From: Amycolatopsis methanolica 239
Lineage (GTDB): Bacteria; Actinomycetota; Actinomycetes; Mycobacteriales; Pseudonocardiaceae
Assembly (NCBI RefSeq): GCF_000739085.1
Contig: NZ_CP009110.1
Location: 5,704,001-5,768,000 of the forward strand
DNA length: 64,000 bases
Reading direction: 5' to 3'
In this document: positions 1-8,485 of the stretch, piece by piece
Position numbering within the stretch: the first letter of the stretch is position 1
How the letters are laid out: each line of letters opens with the position of its first letter
The notes under the pieces: model-generated
Told to the model about the DNA's origin: nothing
Database searches by the model: none
What the model saw: only the letters and a program-made list of their open reading frames with translations
Translations under genes and position numbers: made by a program

Positions 1-403
1 TCGAGGTGACCGCCTTCGTCGCCTCCTCCAGCCGGGCGTGACCGTCGTCGGTGATCTCCACCAGCGTGGTGCGCCGGTCGGTCGGGTGCGGCACCCGCTT
101 GACCAGCCCGTCCTTCTCCAGCCGGTCGACGATGTTGGTCACGCTGGTCGGGTGCAGCTGGAGGCGCTCGCCCATGACCCGCATCGGCAGCGCCCCGCGG
201 CGCGCGAACGACAGCAGCACGAGCGCCTCGTACCGCGCGAAGGTGAGACCGTGCGGTTTGAGCGCGCCGTCGACGGCCGACTGGACGATCTGCTGCACGC
301 GCATCACGCCGGTGACCGCCGCCATCGTCGCGGACGGCCCGATCCGGTCCTCCCACAGCTGCGCGGCGCGGGCGATCGGGTCGAAAGGCAGCGGGCGGTT
401 CAT
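1..403 (-). CDS. MarR-family transcriptional regulator (3' end cut by window)
   Basis: The visible 134 residues form a MarR-type dimeric winged-helix regulator. An N-terminal dimerisation helix spans about residues 10-50, a helix-turn-helix about 73-97 (HPTSVTNIVDRLEKDG), and the wing about 100-118 carries the family's D-R-R triplet (PTDRRTT). The C-terminal dimerisation helix runs off the window. ATG at 401-403 is the first in-frame start. The gene is divergent from the thiamine-binding protein gene, and MarR proteins often regulate the shared intergenic region, but no clear palindrome was seen there. The ligand is unknown. Confidence 0.9.
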   Translation of the reverse strand, partial: MNRPLPFDPIARAAQLWEDRIGPSATMAAVTGVMRVQQIVQSAVDGALKPHGLTFARYEALVLLSFARRGALPMRVMGERLQLHPTSVTNIVDRLEKDGLVKRVPHPTDRRTTLVEITDDGHARLEEATKAVTS

Positions 404-480
404 GGCAGGGAAGCTACCAGCGGGTTCTTGACCGAGGGGGCAGGGTAGTGCGCAAAGTGTCGCAAGTGTGAGGAGAGCCG

Positions 481-780
481 ATGATCGTCGCCTTCAGCGT
501 GAGCCCGTCCGGCGGTGACCCGGACGGCGGAGTCAGCGAAGCGGTCGCCAGGGCGGTGCGGGTCGTCCGCGACTCGGGCCTGCCGAACTCCACGAACGCG
601 ATGTTCACCAACGTCGAGGGGTCCTGGGACGAGGTCATGGACGTGGTGAAGCGGGCGGTGGAAGCGGCGGGCGAAGGCGCCGCCCGGGTGTCGCTCGTGC
701 TCAAGGCCGACATCCGGCCGGGCTTCGACAGCGGTCAGCTGGAGGCGAAAGTGGAGCGGTTGGAGGAGCACCTCCGGTGA
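481..780 (+). CDS. Thiamine-binding protein, MTH1187/YqgV (DUF77) family
   Basis: A 99-residue protein that fits the small ferredoxin-fold MTH1187/YqgV family, whose members bind thiamine or related ligands as cytoplasmic oligomers. It begins with the characteristic IVAFSVSP strand, has the central [16 protein letters not shown] segment, and ends in a helix rich in Glu and Arg. Full length for the family. The start ATG at 481 is preceded by a good GAGGAG ribosome site. It lies just upstream of the thioredoxin-like gene in the same direction (31-nt gap), so co-transcription is possible. The biological role of this family remains poorly defined. Confidence 0.85.
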   Translation: MIVAFSVSPSGGDPDGGVSEAVARAVRVVRDSGLPNSTNAMFTNVEGSWDEVMDVVKRAVEAAGEGAARVSLVLKADIRPGFDSGQLEAKVERLEEHLR

Positions 781-811
781 AACGCCGGACAGTACATGCC
801 AGGATGGAAGC

Positions 812-1765
812 GTGACAAATCCACGCGCATCAGCAGCGAAGTCAGCCGCCATGTCCGCCGCGCTGTCCGGCGCGGTGGATCTGTCCGCGCTCAAGGCCAG
901 GGCCGAGGCCCAACGCAACGCCCCGCCGCCGTCGAGCGGCGCACCGGCCGGGGGCGGCGGCGCGAGCGCCGCGGTCATCGACGTCACCGAGGCCACGTTC
1001 CAGGCCGAGGTCGTCGAGCGGTCGCTGCAACAGCTCGTCGTGGTGGACCTGTGGGCCGACTGGTGCGGGCCGTGCAAGCAACTGAGCCCGGTGCTGGAGC
1101 GCCTGGCCGAGCAGTCCGGCGGCGCCTGGGTGCTGGCGAAGGTCGACGTCGACGCCAACCCGCGCATCGCGCAGGTCTTCGGGGTCCAGTCGATCCCGAC
1201 GGTCGTCGCGATCGCCGGCGGGCAGCCGGTCAACGCGTTCTCCGGCGCGCTGCCGGAGCCGGAGATCCGGCAGTGGCTGGACCAGCTGCTGGAGGCGCTG
1301 AAGGGCAAGCTGCCGGGCATCCCGCCGTCCGGCGCGGACGGCGCGGAGGAGCCCGAGGACCCGCGCTTCACCGAGGCCGAGGCCGCCTTCGAGCGCGGTG
1401 ACTTCGCCGCCGCCGAGGCCGCCTACCAGCGGATCCTGGACGTCGAGCCGGCCAACGAGCTGGCCAAGGCTGGTCTGGCGCAGGTCCGGTTCGCCGCCCG
1501 CGCCGCCGAGGCCGACCCGTCGGCCGTCACGCGTGCCGACGCGTCCCCGGACGACCTGGACGCCCAGTTCGCGGCTGCCGACTACGAGGTGGCGACGGGC
1601 AAGGTGGAGGACGGGTTCTCCCGGCTCATCGATGCCGTGCGCCGCACGGCGGGCCCGGACCGCAACCGCGTCCGCGAGCACCTGGTCGGCCTGTTCGACC
1701 TGTTCGACCCGGCCGACGAGCGCGTCGCGGCGGCCCGGCGGAACCTCGCGTCGGCCCTGTTCTGA
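812..1765 (+). CDS. Thioredoxin-domain protein with C-terminal TPR region (YbbN/CnoX-like)
   Basis: 317 residues. After a low-complexity Ala/Pro/Gly N-terminus (1-55) comes a thioredoxin fold (about 56-165) with the redox motif WCGPC at 84-88 and the cis-proline SIPT near 127-130. The C-terminal 130 residues are Ala-rich helices resembling the tetratricopeptide region of YbbN/CnoX co-chaperones ([16 protein letters not shown] repeat). These proteins bind clients under oxidative stress. There is no signal peptide, so it is cytoplasmic. The GTG start at 812 keeps the N-terminal leader common in actinobacterial orthologues. A strong hairpin follows the stop. Confidence 0.9.
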   Translation: MTNPRASAAKSAAMSAALSGAVDLSALKARAEAQRNAPPPSSGAPAGGGGASAAVIDVTEATFQAEVVERSLQQLVVVDLWADWCGPCKQLSPVLERLAEQSGGAWVLAKVDVDANPRIAQVFGVQSIPTVVAIAGGQPVNAFSGALPEPEIRQWLDQLLEALKGKLPGIPPSGADGAEEPEDPRFTEAEAAFERGDFAAAEAAYQRILDVEPANELAKAGLAQVRFAARAAEADPSAVTRADASPDDLDAQFAAADYEVATGKVEDGFSRLIDAVRRTAGPDRNRVREHLVGLFDLFDPADERVAAARRNLASALF

Positions 1766-1772
1766 GAGGGCG

Positions 1773-1803
1773 TTCTCCGCGCCGCCAGGTGCGGCGCGGA
1801 GAA
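1773..1803. terminator. Hairpin terminator between convergent genes
   Basis: Perfect 13-bp inverted repeat (TTCTCCGCGCCGC at 1773-1785, complement at 1791-1803) with a 5-nt loop, 8 nt after the thioredoxin stop codon. It has no T tract, as is usual for actinobacterial hairpin terminators. It lies between the thioredoxin gene and the oppositely oriented SDR remnant and could act in both directions. Confidence 0.65.
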
Positions 1804-2254
1804 GCCCGCCTCACCAGGGATGACGCCGTCGTCGTCGACGTTCGTGTCGGCGAGCGCGCGGGCGTACTGCACGGTGATGCTGTTGAGCATCGACTTCGAC
1901 GGCGCGTACGCTCCGAACGACGTCGAGGTCCAGTGTGGTCGGATCCTGCGCGCCGCCGTCGGTCCGGCCGCCGATGCCCACGTTGTTGACCACGACGTCG
2001 AGCCGTCCGGCTCTGCGATCGATCGTCGCCGCGGCCGCGGCGACGCTGTCGTCGGAGGTGACGTCGAGGGCCACCCCGACCGCGTCGGCACCCGTGGCGC
2101 GCAGCCGCTCGACAGCCTCCTCGCCTCGGGCGTCGTCGCGCGCCCCGACGGCGACCGTGTAGCCGATCGCGCCGAGCCCCTGCGCGATGGCGTAACCGAT
2201 TCCCTTGTTCGCGCCGGTGACCAGCGCGATCTTCGTGTAGTTCACGCGGCCCAT
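1804..2254 (-). pseudogene. Short-chain dehydrogenase (SDR) remnant, internally deleted and frameshifted
   Basis: From ATG at 2254 the first frame encodes a normal SDR N-terminus: ALVTGANKGIGYAIAQGL (NADP-binding TGxxxGxG), then VVVNNVGIGGR (NNxG). After about residue 110 homology jumps to another frame that carries FGAYAPSKSMLNSITVQYAR, the YxxxK catalytic helix. Roughly 50-60 residues between the NNVG region and YAPSK are missing, including the region of the catalytic serine. The C-terminal part after ADTNV is also lost. The gene is therefore inactive. It is divergent from a LysR remnant that is also internally deleted, a typical regulator/target pair decaying together. Confidence 0.8.
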
Positions 2255-2337
2255 GCTCGGCTCGCGGGAACGCGCTGTCCAAGATCAGCTCGCTATGCTG
2301 TGATACTCGGGAGATATCACCGCGTAGGCTCGAAACC

Positions 2338-2929
2338 GTGCGTGATCTGGAAACCCCGCGAGCTCCGGTACTTCGTCACCGTCGCGGAGGAGCTGCACTT
2401 CGGGCGCGCCGCCAAGCGGCTCGGGATCGCGCAGCCGCCGCTCTCCCGCGCCATCCGGCAGCTGGAACAGCGGCTCGGCGTCCGGCTGCTCGACCGTGAC
2501 CGCCGCGGAGTGGCGCTGACCGAACCCGGCCGGGTGCTGCTGCGCGAGGCCAAGGTGGCCCTCGACGCGGTCACCGCCGCCGCGGCCGAACCGGGCGCAC
2601 CGCCGGTCGACGTCCTCCTGTGCGAAGTGGGCGAGCAGGCCGGGTTGCCGCGCGACGGGCAGGCCGACGTGGCGATCATGCACCGCCCGTTCGACGATCT
2701 CGCCGGCTTCGACACCGAGGACCTCGTCGTCGAAGGCCAGGTCGCGATCCTCCCCGCGGCGCACCCGCTCGCGGCCCGCGAACAACTCACGCTCGCTGAA
2801 GTCAGCGACGTCCCGGACCTGCCGATCGCGCCGGAAGTCACGACCGTGCTCGGCTGGCCGGCGAGCAGCCGGTCACCCGCAGTCGCCGCGCTCGTCCGCT
2901 CGGCGGCCGGGCTATACAAAAACCCGTGA
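2338..2929 (+). pseudogene. LysR-family regulator remnant with frameshift and internal deletions
   Basis: The N-terminal winged helix is intact (RELRYFVTVAEELHFGRAAK then IAQPPLSRAIRQLEQRLG). The likely native GTG start at 2338 (frame V-R-D-L-E-T) is out of frame with the rest because of one extra C in the CCCC run near 2352. The only in-frame start is a GTG at 2342. The open frame is about 195 codons, against roughly 290-300 for LysR proteins. The first part of the effector domain (between DAVTAAA and AEPGAPPVDV) and a second block (between LPIA and PEVTTVLGWPA) appear excised. I infer a decayed activator of the adjacent SDR gene. Confidence 0.75.
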
Positions 2930-2935
2930 CAGCAC

Positions 2936-2972
2936 GAAGCGCCGCCGCCACAGGTCGTGGCGGCGGCGCTTC
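2936..2972. terminator. Strong bidirectional hairpin terminator
   Basis: Perfect 16-bp inverted repeat (GAAGCGCCGCCGCCAC and its complement) with a 5-nt loop, 6 nt after the LysR remnant stop and 10 nt before the stop of the opposing DUF3817 gene. Confidence 0.75.
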
Positions 2973-2982
2973 GGGGTGAAGA

Positions 2983-3345
2983 TCAGGCGGAGACGGTGTC
3001 GCGGACGATCAGGCCGGTGCCGCCGTGGGTGAGGCGCTCCGGGCCGTCCAGCTTGCCGGTGCGCAGGGCCCAGGTCTCGAACCACCAGGTGAACAGCGGC
3101 GGGATGCTCGCCAGCAGCGCGGTCACCACGGTCTTCGGACGCCAGCCGAGCGGCTTGAACACGGCCAGGGTGACGACCAGGTACACGACGAAGACGACGC
3201 CGTGCACCATGCCGAGCACCGGCACGCCGCCCTCGTTCGGGGCGTCGACGACGTACTTCAGGAACATCCCGATCAGCAAACCCGCCCAGGACAGCGCCTC
3301 GGCGACGGCGGCCACGCGGAACACGAGAGCGGCCTTGCTGGTCAC
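2983..3345 (-). CDS. DUF3817 integral membrane protein
   Basis: 120 residues from GTG at 3345, chosen because AAGGAGGAAAG sits just upstream; an upstream in-frame ATG lacks such a site. The sequence matches the actinobacterial DUF3817 family: FRVAAVAEALSWAGLLIGMFLKY, then GMVHGVVFVVYLVVTL and a third hydrophobic segment near TALLASIPPLFTWWFE. This gives three membrane helices, with conserved Glu in the first and His in the second. The function of the family is unknown. It converges on the LysR remnant with a shared terminator and is intact, unlike its neighbours. Confidence 0.85.
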   Translation of the reverse strand: MTSKAALVFRVAAVAEALSWAGLLIGMFLKYVVDAPNEGGVPVLGMVHGVVFVVYLVVTLAVFKPLGWRPKTVVTALLASIPPLFTWWFETWALRTGKLDGPERLTHGGTGLIVRDTVSA

Positions 3346-3462
3346 TGCTTTCCTCCTTGTGAGAAGCACATGAGAAAACGTCCGACTCCGGTCTACGTCA
3401 ACCACGCTGTCGGACGTTTCAGTACCCAGTGTGAGGCGTGATGGTCCTCACGGGTACCTCGG

Positions 3463-3527
3463 GGGTCGTGATCATCATCACGAGCCGCCGTCCACAGGGA
3501 ATCGGGGTAGCCCCGCGATCACGACCC
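3463..3527. repeat. 11-bp inverted repeat upstream of the lacI-type operon
   Basis: GGGTCGTGATC (3463-3473) is repeated exactly in inverse orientation at 3517-3527, 43 nt apart. A shorter hairpin (TCGTGAT/ATCACGA) lies inside it. The element sits just upstream of the probable promoter of the sugar operon. It could be a second regulator site or an RNA hairpin of the divergent DUF3817 transcript. Confidence 0.45.
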
Positions 3528-3542
3528 GTCGCCGGGCGGCGG

Positions 3543-3572
3543 TTGACACACCGCCGCCGGGTGGTGTGAAAT
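3543..3572 (+). promoter_or_regulatory. Probable sigma-70-type promoter of the sugar operon
   Basis: A perfect -35 hexamer TTGACA (3543-3548) is followed after 18 nt by TGAAAT (3567-3572), a 4/6 match to the -10 consensus. Transcription would start around 3579-3582, that is, at or next to the ATG at 3582, predicting a leaderless mRNA. Confidence 0.55.
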
Positions 3573-3581
3573 CCACCCGCT

Positions 3582-4613
3582 ATGACAACGTTGTCGCCCG
3601 GTCCGGGGAAGGCGTCGCGGCGCGCGACGATGAACGACGTCGCCCGTCTGGCCGGGGTGAGCATCAAGACGGTCTCGCGGGTGGTCAACAACGAGCCCGC
3701 GGTGCACCCGGAGACCGCGGAACGCGTCCTGGCCGCCATCGACGAGCTCGGCTTCCGGCGCAACCTCGGCGCCCGCAACCTGCGCCGCGGCTCGACCACC
3801 GGCACGATCGGCCTGGTCGTCGAGGACGTGGGCAACCCGTTCTACTCCGAGCTCACCCGCGCCGCCGAGAAGGTCGCCACCGCGTTCGGCAGGCATGTGC
3901 TGTCCGGCTCGTCGGAGGAGGACTCCGACCGCGAACGCGAACTGGCCCTCGAATTCTGCGCCCGCCGGGTCGACGGGCTGCTCATCGTCCCGGCCGGCAC
4001 CCAGCACGGCTACCTGCTGCCGGAGATGCACGCCGGCACGCCGGTGGTGTTCGTCGACCGCCCGGCCGGGGACATCGCCGCCGACACCGTGCTGGTCGAC
4101 AACCTGGGCGGCACCGTGGAAGCGGTCGCCCACCTGGCCCGGCAGGGGCACCGCCGGATCGCGTTCCTCGGCGACCGCCCCGACATCTACACCGCCGCCG
4201 AGCGCCTGCGCGGCTACCGCGAGGGGTGCGCCCGCGCCGGGGTCCGCTTCGACGAGCGCCTCGCCATCCTGCGCCCGCCCACCAGGCAGAGCGTCGCGGA
4301 CGCGGTCGCCCGCCTGCTCGCCGGGCCGGATCCGGCCACCGCGATCATCGCGGGCAACAACCGCGTCACCGTCCACCTGCTGCGGGCGCTGGCCCACGTC
4401 ACGCCGCGCCCCGCCGTCGTCGGTTTCGACGACTTCGAACTCGCCGACCTGCTCGACCCGCCGGTGACCGTCGTCGCGCACGACGTGAGCCGTCTCGGGT
4501 CGGCGGCGGCCGAGCTGTTGTTCGCCCGCATCAACGGCGATGCCTCCGCACCGAGAAAGGTTGTCCTGCCCGTGCACCTCGTCCCCCGCGGCTCCGGTGA
4601 GGTGGCCCCGTGA
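3582..4613 (+). CDS. LacI-family repressor of the sugar operon
   Basis: 343 residues with a LacI helix-turn-helix at about 17-37 (MNDVARLAGVSIKTVSRVVN), the hinge helix (about 65-75) and a periplasmic-binding-protein-like effector domain to the end. The ATG at 3582 coincides with the predicted transcription start and the operator-like palindrome; an internal ATG at 3630 is a possible alternative that would remove 16 non-conserved residues. The gene overlaps the next by 4 nt, so regulator, isomerase and ABC transporter probably form one operon. Its inducer is most likely the transported sugar or a phosphorylated derivative. Confidence 0.9.
   Translation: MTTLSPGPGKASRRATMNDVARLAGVSIKTVSRVVNNEPAVHPETAERVLAAIDELGFRRNLGARNLRRGSTTGTIGLVVEDVGNPFYSELTRAAEKVATAFGRHVLSGSSEEDSDRERELALEFCARRVDGLLIVPAGTQHGYLLPEMHAGTPVVFVDRPAGDIAADTVLVDNLGGTVEAVAHLARQGHRRIAFLGDRPDIYTAAERLRGYREGCARAGVRFDERLAILRPPTRQSVADAVARLLAGPDPATAIIAGNNRVTVHLLRALAHVTPRPAVVGFDDFELADLLDPPVTVVAHDVSRLGSAAAELLFARINGDASAPRKVVLPVHLVPRGSGEVAP
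3584..3595. promoter_or_regulatory. LacI-type operator overlapping the lacI start codon
   Basis: Perfect 12-bp palindrome GACAACGTTGTC with the central CG typical of LacI-family operators. It overlaps the ATG at 3582 and lies at the predicted transcription start, so binding of the encoded repressor would block transcription of its own operon. Confidence 0.6.
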
Positions 4614-5635
4614 CCGCCCCGATCAAGCTCCCGGCCAACCAGCCCGCCCAGTTCTACCGCGGCGGCGCGGCGATCGCCGCGCTGCGCGGAGTGTCCGAAC
4701 AGGACTCCGCGTTCGGCCCGGAGGACTGGGTCGCCTCGACCACGACGCGCTTCGGCCAGGAGGAGTCCGGGCTGACCCGGCTGCCCGACGGCCGCTGGCT
4801 ACGTGACGCCGTCCGCGACGACCCGGAGTCCTGGCTCGGCGCCGAGCACGTCGCGGCGTTCCGCGACTCCACCGCGCTGCTGGTCAAGCTGCTCGACGCC
4901 GGCCAGCGGCTGCCGGTGCACTTCCACCCCACCGACGCCTTCGCGCGCAAGCACTTCGACTCGCACTTCGGCAAGACCGAGGCCTGGATCGTGGTCGGCA
5001 CCAGCGGCGACGACCCGCGCGTCTACCCCGGCTTCCGCGAGACGGTCAGCCCCGCGACCGTCGACGGCTGGGTGCGCGAGCAGGACACCGACGCGATGCT
5101 CTGCGCGCTGAACAGCGTCCCGGTCCGCCCCGGCGACACGGTCTACATCCCGGCCGGCCTGCCGCACGCGATCGGCGCGGGCGTGTTCGTCGTCGAGCTG
5201 CAGCAGCCCACCGACTTCTCGCTGACAATCGAGTGGCGCAACTTCCTGGACGATCCGGACAAGGGGCACCTCGGCCTCGGGTTCGACACCGCGCTGCAGG
5301 CGCTGGACACCTCCGGCTGGGACGACGAGCGGCTGGCGGGCATCGTCAAGCACACCGCGGACGAGCCTGGGTCCACTGTGGACCTGCTGGCGGCGGGCTC
5401 GGCGGAGTTCTTCCGCGCCGACCAGCTGCGCCCGTCCCCCGCGCTCGCGCTCGACCCGGCGTTCGCCGTGTTCGTGGCGCTCGACGGGCAGGGCACGCTG
5501 CGCACCGAGCACGGCGGCGAGATCGCCGTGGCCAAGGGCGAGACGCTGGTCGTCCCGCACGCCGCCGGGCAGCTCGAACTGGCAGGCGACCTGACCGTCA
5601 TCCGCTGCCGTCCCCCGGCCCCCGGAGCGCGCTGA
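4610..5635 (+). CDS. Class I mannose-6-phosphate isomerase-like cupin protein
   Basis: 341 residues of the class I phosphomannose isomerase (ManA) fold, which interconverts mannose-6-phosphate and fructose-6-phosphate using zinc. Likely metal ligands are H104 and H106 (PVHFHP), E124 (GKTEAW) and H186 (GLPHAIG). A second cupin-like barrel occupies about 255-340. It is somewhat short compared with enteric ManA and close to the Bacillus-type size. It overlaps the repressor stop and the ABC ATPase start, so it is translationally coupled inside a sugar-uptake operon. This suggests that the imported sugar is mannose, fructose or a related hexose, although the substrate is inferred. Confidence 0.85.
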   Translation: MTAPIKLPANQPAQFYRGGAAIAALRGVSEQDSAFGPEDWVASTTTRFGQEESGLTRLPDGRWLRDAVRDDPESWLGAEHVAAFRDSTALLVKLLDAGQRLPVHFHPTDAFARKHFDSHFGKTEAWIVVGTSGDDPRVYPGFRETVSPATVDGWVREQDTDAMLCALNSVPVRPGDTVYIPAGLPHAIGAGVFVVELQQPTDFSLTIEWRNFLDDPDKGHLGLGFDTALQALDTSGWDDERLAGIVKHTADEPGSTVDLLAAGSAEFFRADQLRPSPALALDPAFAVFVALDGQGTLRTEHGGEIAVAKGETLVVPHAAGQLELAGDLTVIRCRPPAPGAR

Positions 5636-6402
5636 TGAACGACACCGTCCTGCTCGACGCGCGGAACCTGGTCAAGCACTACGGCTCGGTGGAGGCCCTG
5701 CGCGGCGCCTCGTTCCAGGCCCGCGCGGGTGAGGTGACCGCACTGATCGGGGACAACGGCGCGGGGAAGTCCACCCTCGTCAAGTGCCTGTCCGGTGCAG
5801 AGCAGCCGACCTCCGGCGAGATCCGGCTGGACGGCAGGACGGTGTCGCTCGACTCGCCGGTGACCGCGCGGCGCCTCGGCATCGAGACGGTGTACCAGGA
5901 CCTCGCGGTCGCCCCGGAGCTCGATCCGGCGGCGAACCTGTTCCTCGGCCGGGAAATCCGCCGCAAGGGGATCCTCGGCAGGCTCGGCATGCTCGACAAG
6001 GCCGAGATGCGGCGGCGCGCGGTCGAGGAGTTCGACCGGCTGGGCGTGACGCTGCAGAGCACGGACGTGCCGATCGGCTCGCTGTCCGGCGGGCAGCGGC
6101 AGAGCGTCGCGGTGGCGCGCTCGGTGGTGTGGGCGTCGAAGGTCGTGTTCATGGACGAGCCGACCGCCGCGCTCGGCGTGGTGCAACGCGAGCGGGTGCT
6201 GGACGTCATCCGGCGGGTCCGCGACGAAGGGATCGCGGTGGTGCTCATCAGCCACAACATGCCCGAGGTGCTGTCGGTGGCCGACCGGGTGGAGGTGCTG
6301 CGGCTGGGCACGCGCGTGGCCCGGTTCGTAGCGTCGGAGACCAAGCTCGAGGACCTGGTGGCGGCGATGACCGGCGCACTGACCCACGAGGAGGCGGCGT
6401 GA
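5635..6402 (+). CDS. Sugar ABC transporter ATP-binding protein (single nucleotide-binding domain)
   Basis: 255 residues with Walker A GDNGAGKST (39-47), Q-loop around Q88, signature LSGGQRQ (150-156), Walker B VVFMDEPTA (170-178) and switch His207. It has one nucleotide-binding domain, unlike the duplicated RbsA/XylG proteins. This matches FrcA-type ATPases of fructose/mannose/ribose importers of the CUT2 class. The ATG at 5635 shares one base with the preceding stop. It works with the permease and lipoprotein encoded immediately downstream. Confidence 0.92.
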   Translation: MNDTVLLDARNLVKHYGSVEALRGASFQARAGEVTALIGDNGAGKSTLVKCLSGAEQPTSGEIRLDGRTVSLDSPVTARRLGIETVYQDLAVAPELDPAANLFLGREIRRKGILGRLGMLDKAEMRRRAVEEFDRLGVTLQSTDVPIGSLSGGQRQSVAVARSVVWASKVVFMDEPTAALGVVQRERVLDVIRRVRDEGIAVVLISHNMPEVLSVADRVEVLRLGTRVARFVASETKLEDLVAAMTGALTHEEAA

Positions 6403-7433
6403 GCACGGCGGTCCGGACCGAGGTGAGCGGCGAGATCGGCAAGCGGTCCCTGGGACAGCGGCTGATCGGCGCCAACACGTTCTGGATCGCGCTGGTGCTG
6501 CTCGCGCTGATCGCCGTGTTCACGGTGCTGGCGCCCAACGAGTTCGCCACCGTGTTCACGTTCCAGACGCTGCTGATCGAGACGTCGGTGCTGCTGGTGC
6601 TCTCGGTCGGCATGACGTTCGTGATCATCACCTCCGGCATCGACCTGTCCGTCGGCTCGGTGCTGATCTTCGCCGGCATGGTGTGCGGCAAGACGATGGA
6701 GGCGCTCTCCGGCGGCAACGCGAGCACGGCCGGGTGGGGTGTGATCACCGTCGGACTGGTCGCGGCGCTGCTGGCCGGGACGGCGTGGGGGCTGATCAAC
6801 GGGTTCCTCATCGCGGTCGCGAAGATCCCGCCGCTGATCGTCACGCTCGGCTCGATGGGCGCCGCGCTGGGGGCGGCCTACCTGCTCAACGGCGGCTCCG
6901 ACGTGCGCAGCGTGCCGGCCACGCTCAACCGCACGCTCGGTTACGGCACCTCGTTCGGCGGAGTCCCGAACCTGGTGCTGGTGGCCGCGGTGATCACGTT
7001 GATCGGCGCCTGGCTGCTGCACACCACCCGCTTCGGCCGCTACACCTACGCGGTCGGCTCGAACGCCGAGGCCGCGCGCCGGGCCGGGATCGGGGTGACC
7101 GCGCACCTGCTCAAGGTGTACCTGCTGACCGGGTTCCTGGCCGGGGTGGCGGGTTTCCTGTCGCTGGCCTACTACGCCTCGACCACGATCACCGCGCACA
7201 CCAACGACAATCTCAACGCGATCGCGGCGACCGTGATGGGCGGGACGAGCCTGTTCGGCGGCGTCGGATCGGTGCTCGGCACCGTGATCGGGGTGTTCAT
7301 CCCGGCGGTGCTGAAGAAGGGCTTCAACATCACGCACGTCCAGGATTTCTGGCAGATGATCGCGGTCGGCGCGGTGCTGGTGGCCGCGGTGTGGTTCGAC
7401 CAACGGCGCCGCCGGGCGCGCAATTCCCGCTGA
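6399..7433 (+). CDS. CUT2-type sugar ABC transporter permease
   Basis: 344 residues, about eight to ten hydrophobic segments, related to RbsC/FrcC permeases. The family signature GMTFVIITSGIDLSVGSV lies near residues 69-86, and the C-terminal GGTSLFGGVGSVLGTVIGV contact region is present. GTG at 6399 overlaps the ATPase stop by 4 nt. An N-terminal cytoplasmic stretch of about 28 residues precedes the first helix. It forms the membrane channel for the sugar bound by the downstream lipoprotein. Confidence 0.92.
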   Translation: MSTAVRTEVSGEIGKRSLGQRLIGANTFWIALVLLALIAVFTVLAPNEFATVFTFQTLLIETSVLLVLSVGMTFVIITSGIDLSVGSVLIFAGMVCGKTMEALSGGNASTAGWGVITVGLVAALLAGTAWGLINGFLIAVAKIPPLIVTLGSMGAALGAAYLLNGGSDVRSVPATLNRTLGYGTSFGGVPNLVLVAAVITLIGAWLLHTTRFGRYTYAVGSNAEAARRAGIGVTAHLLKVYLLTGFLAGVAGFLSLAYYASTTITAHTNDNLNAIAATVMGGTSLFGGVGSVLGTVIGVFIPAVLKKGFNITHVQDFWQMIAVGAVLVAAVWFDQRRRRARNSR

Positions 7434-7465
7434 AACCCGTACGACGAGGTAGGGAGAGGGATCGG

Positions 7466-8440
7466 ATGAAGTTGGTGCAGATCGCCGGACTGGCGGCGAC
7501 CGCGGTGCTGCTGGCGGCCTGCGGGTCGGGCCAGGTCGGCGGCTCCGGGGGCACGCCGGCCGAGAACAGCAAGCGGCTCACGCTCATCCCGGGTGTGCAG
7601 GCCGAGCCGTTCTACATCTCGATGCACTGCGGCGCGCAGGCCGAGGCGCAGAAACTCGGCTACACGCTGGACACCTCGGCGCCGCAGAAGTTCGACGCGG
7701 CGCTGCAGACGGAGAAGGTCAACGCGCTGGGCTCGAACCCGCCCGCCGCGCTGCTCATCGCGCCGACCGACGACACGGCGATGCTCGCGCCGATCCAGCA
7801 GGTCGCCTCGCGCGGGGTGAAGATCGTCGAGGTCGACACGTCGCTGAAGGACACCAGCGTGGCGCAGTCGTCGATCTCCTCGGACAACACGGCGGGCGGT
7901 CAGCTCGCGGCGGACACGCTGGCGCAGCTGGCAGGCGGGCAGTCCGGTTCGGTGCTGGTCCTGGACACCATCGCGGGCACCTCGACCACGAACGCACGCG
8001 CGGCCGGGTTCGAGGAGCAGCTGAAGAAGTACCCGAACCTCAAGTCGGTCGGCATCCAGTTCACGCAGAACGAGCCGGACCAGGCCGCGTCGAAGGTGAC
8101 CGCGGCGCTCGCGTCGACCCCGGACCTGGTGGGCATCTTCGCGACGAACCTGAACACCGGCGAGGGCGCGGCGACGGGCCTGCGCAACGCCGGCAAGGTG
8201 GGCCAGGTCCAGCTGGTCGGTTTCGACGCCAGTCCGTCCGAAGTGGAGGGTCTGCGCAACGGCGAGTACCAGGCGCTGATCGCACAGGACCCAGCGATGA
8301 TCGGGCAGCAGGGCGTGCAGCAGGCGGTCGCCGCGCTGGAGGGCAAGCCGGTGACGCGCAACCTGACGGCGCCGCTGCACTCCATCACGAAGGCGAACAT
8401 GGACGCCAACAGCCAGTACTTCTACAAGCAGTCCTGCTGA
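7466..8440 (+). CDS. Sugar-binding lipoprotein of the ABC transporter
   Basis: 324 residues. A lipoprotein signal peptide ends in LLAAC (lipidated Cys19), followed by a Gly/Ser linker and a type I periplasmic-binding fold of the RbsB/FrcB class. ATG at 7466 is preceded by AGGGAGAGGG. It is the last gene of the LacI-ManA-ABC operon and is followed by a strong hairpin. Ligand specificity cannot be read from sequence alone; the ManA-like neighbour favours a hexose. Confidence 0.9.
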   Translation: MKLVQIAGLAATAVLLAACGSGQVGGSGGTPAENSKRLTLIPGVQAEPFYISMHCGAQAEAQKLGYTLDTSAPQKFDAALQTEKVNALGSNPPAALLIAPTDDTAMLAPIQQVASRGVKIVEVDTSLKDTSVAQSSISSDNTAGGQLAADTLAQLAGGQSGSVLVLDTIAGTSTTNARAAGFEEQLKKYPNLKSVGIQFTQNEPDQAASKVTAALASTPDLVGIFATNLNTGEGAATGLRNAGKVGQVQLVGFDASPSEVEGLRNGEYQALIAQDPAMIGQQGVQQAVAALEGKPVTRNLTAPLHSITKANMDANSQYFYKQSC

Positions 8441-8445
8441 GGGGG

Positions 8446-8483
8446 CCGGGGAGGTGCGCCCCTGGGGATGCACACCTCCCCGG
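8446..8483. terminator. Hairpin terminator of the sugar operon
   Basis: 11-bp perfect stem (CCGGGGAGGTG at 8446-8456, complement at 8473-8483) just after the binding-protein stop, between convergent genes. Confidence 0.7.
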
Positions 8484-8485
8484 TT

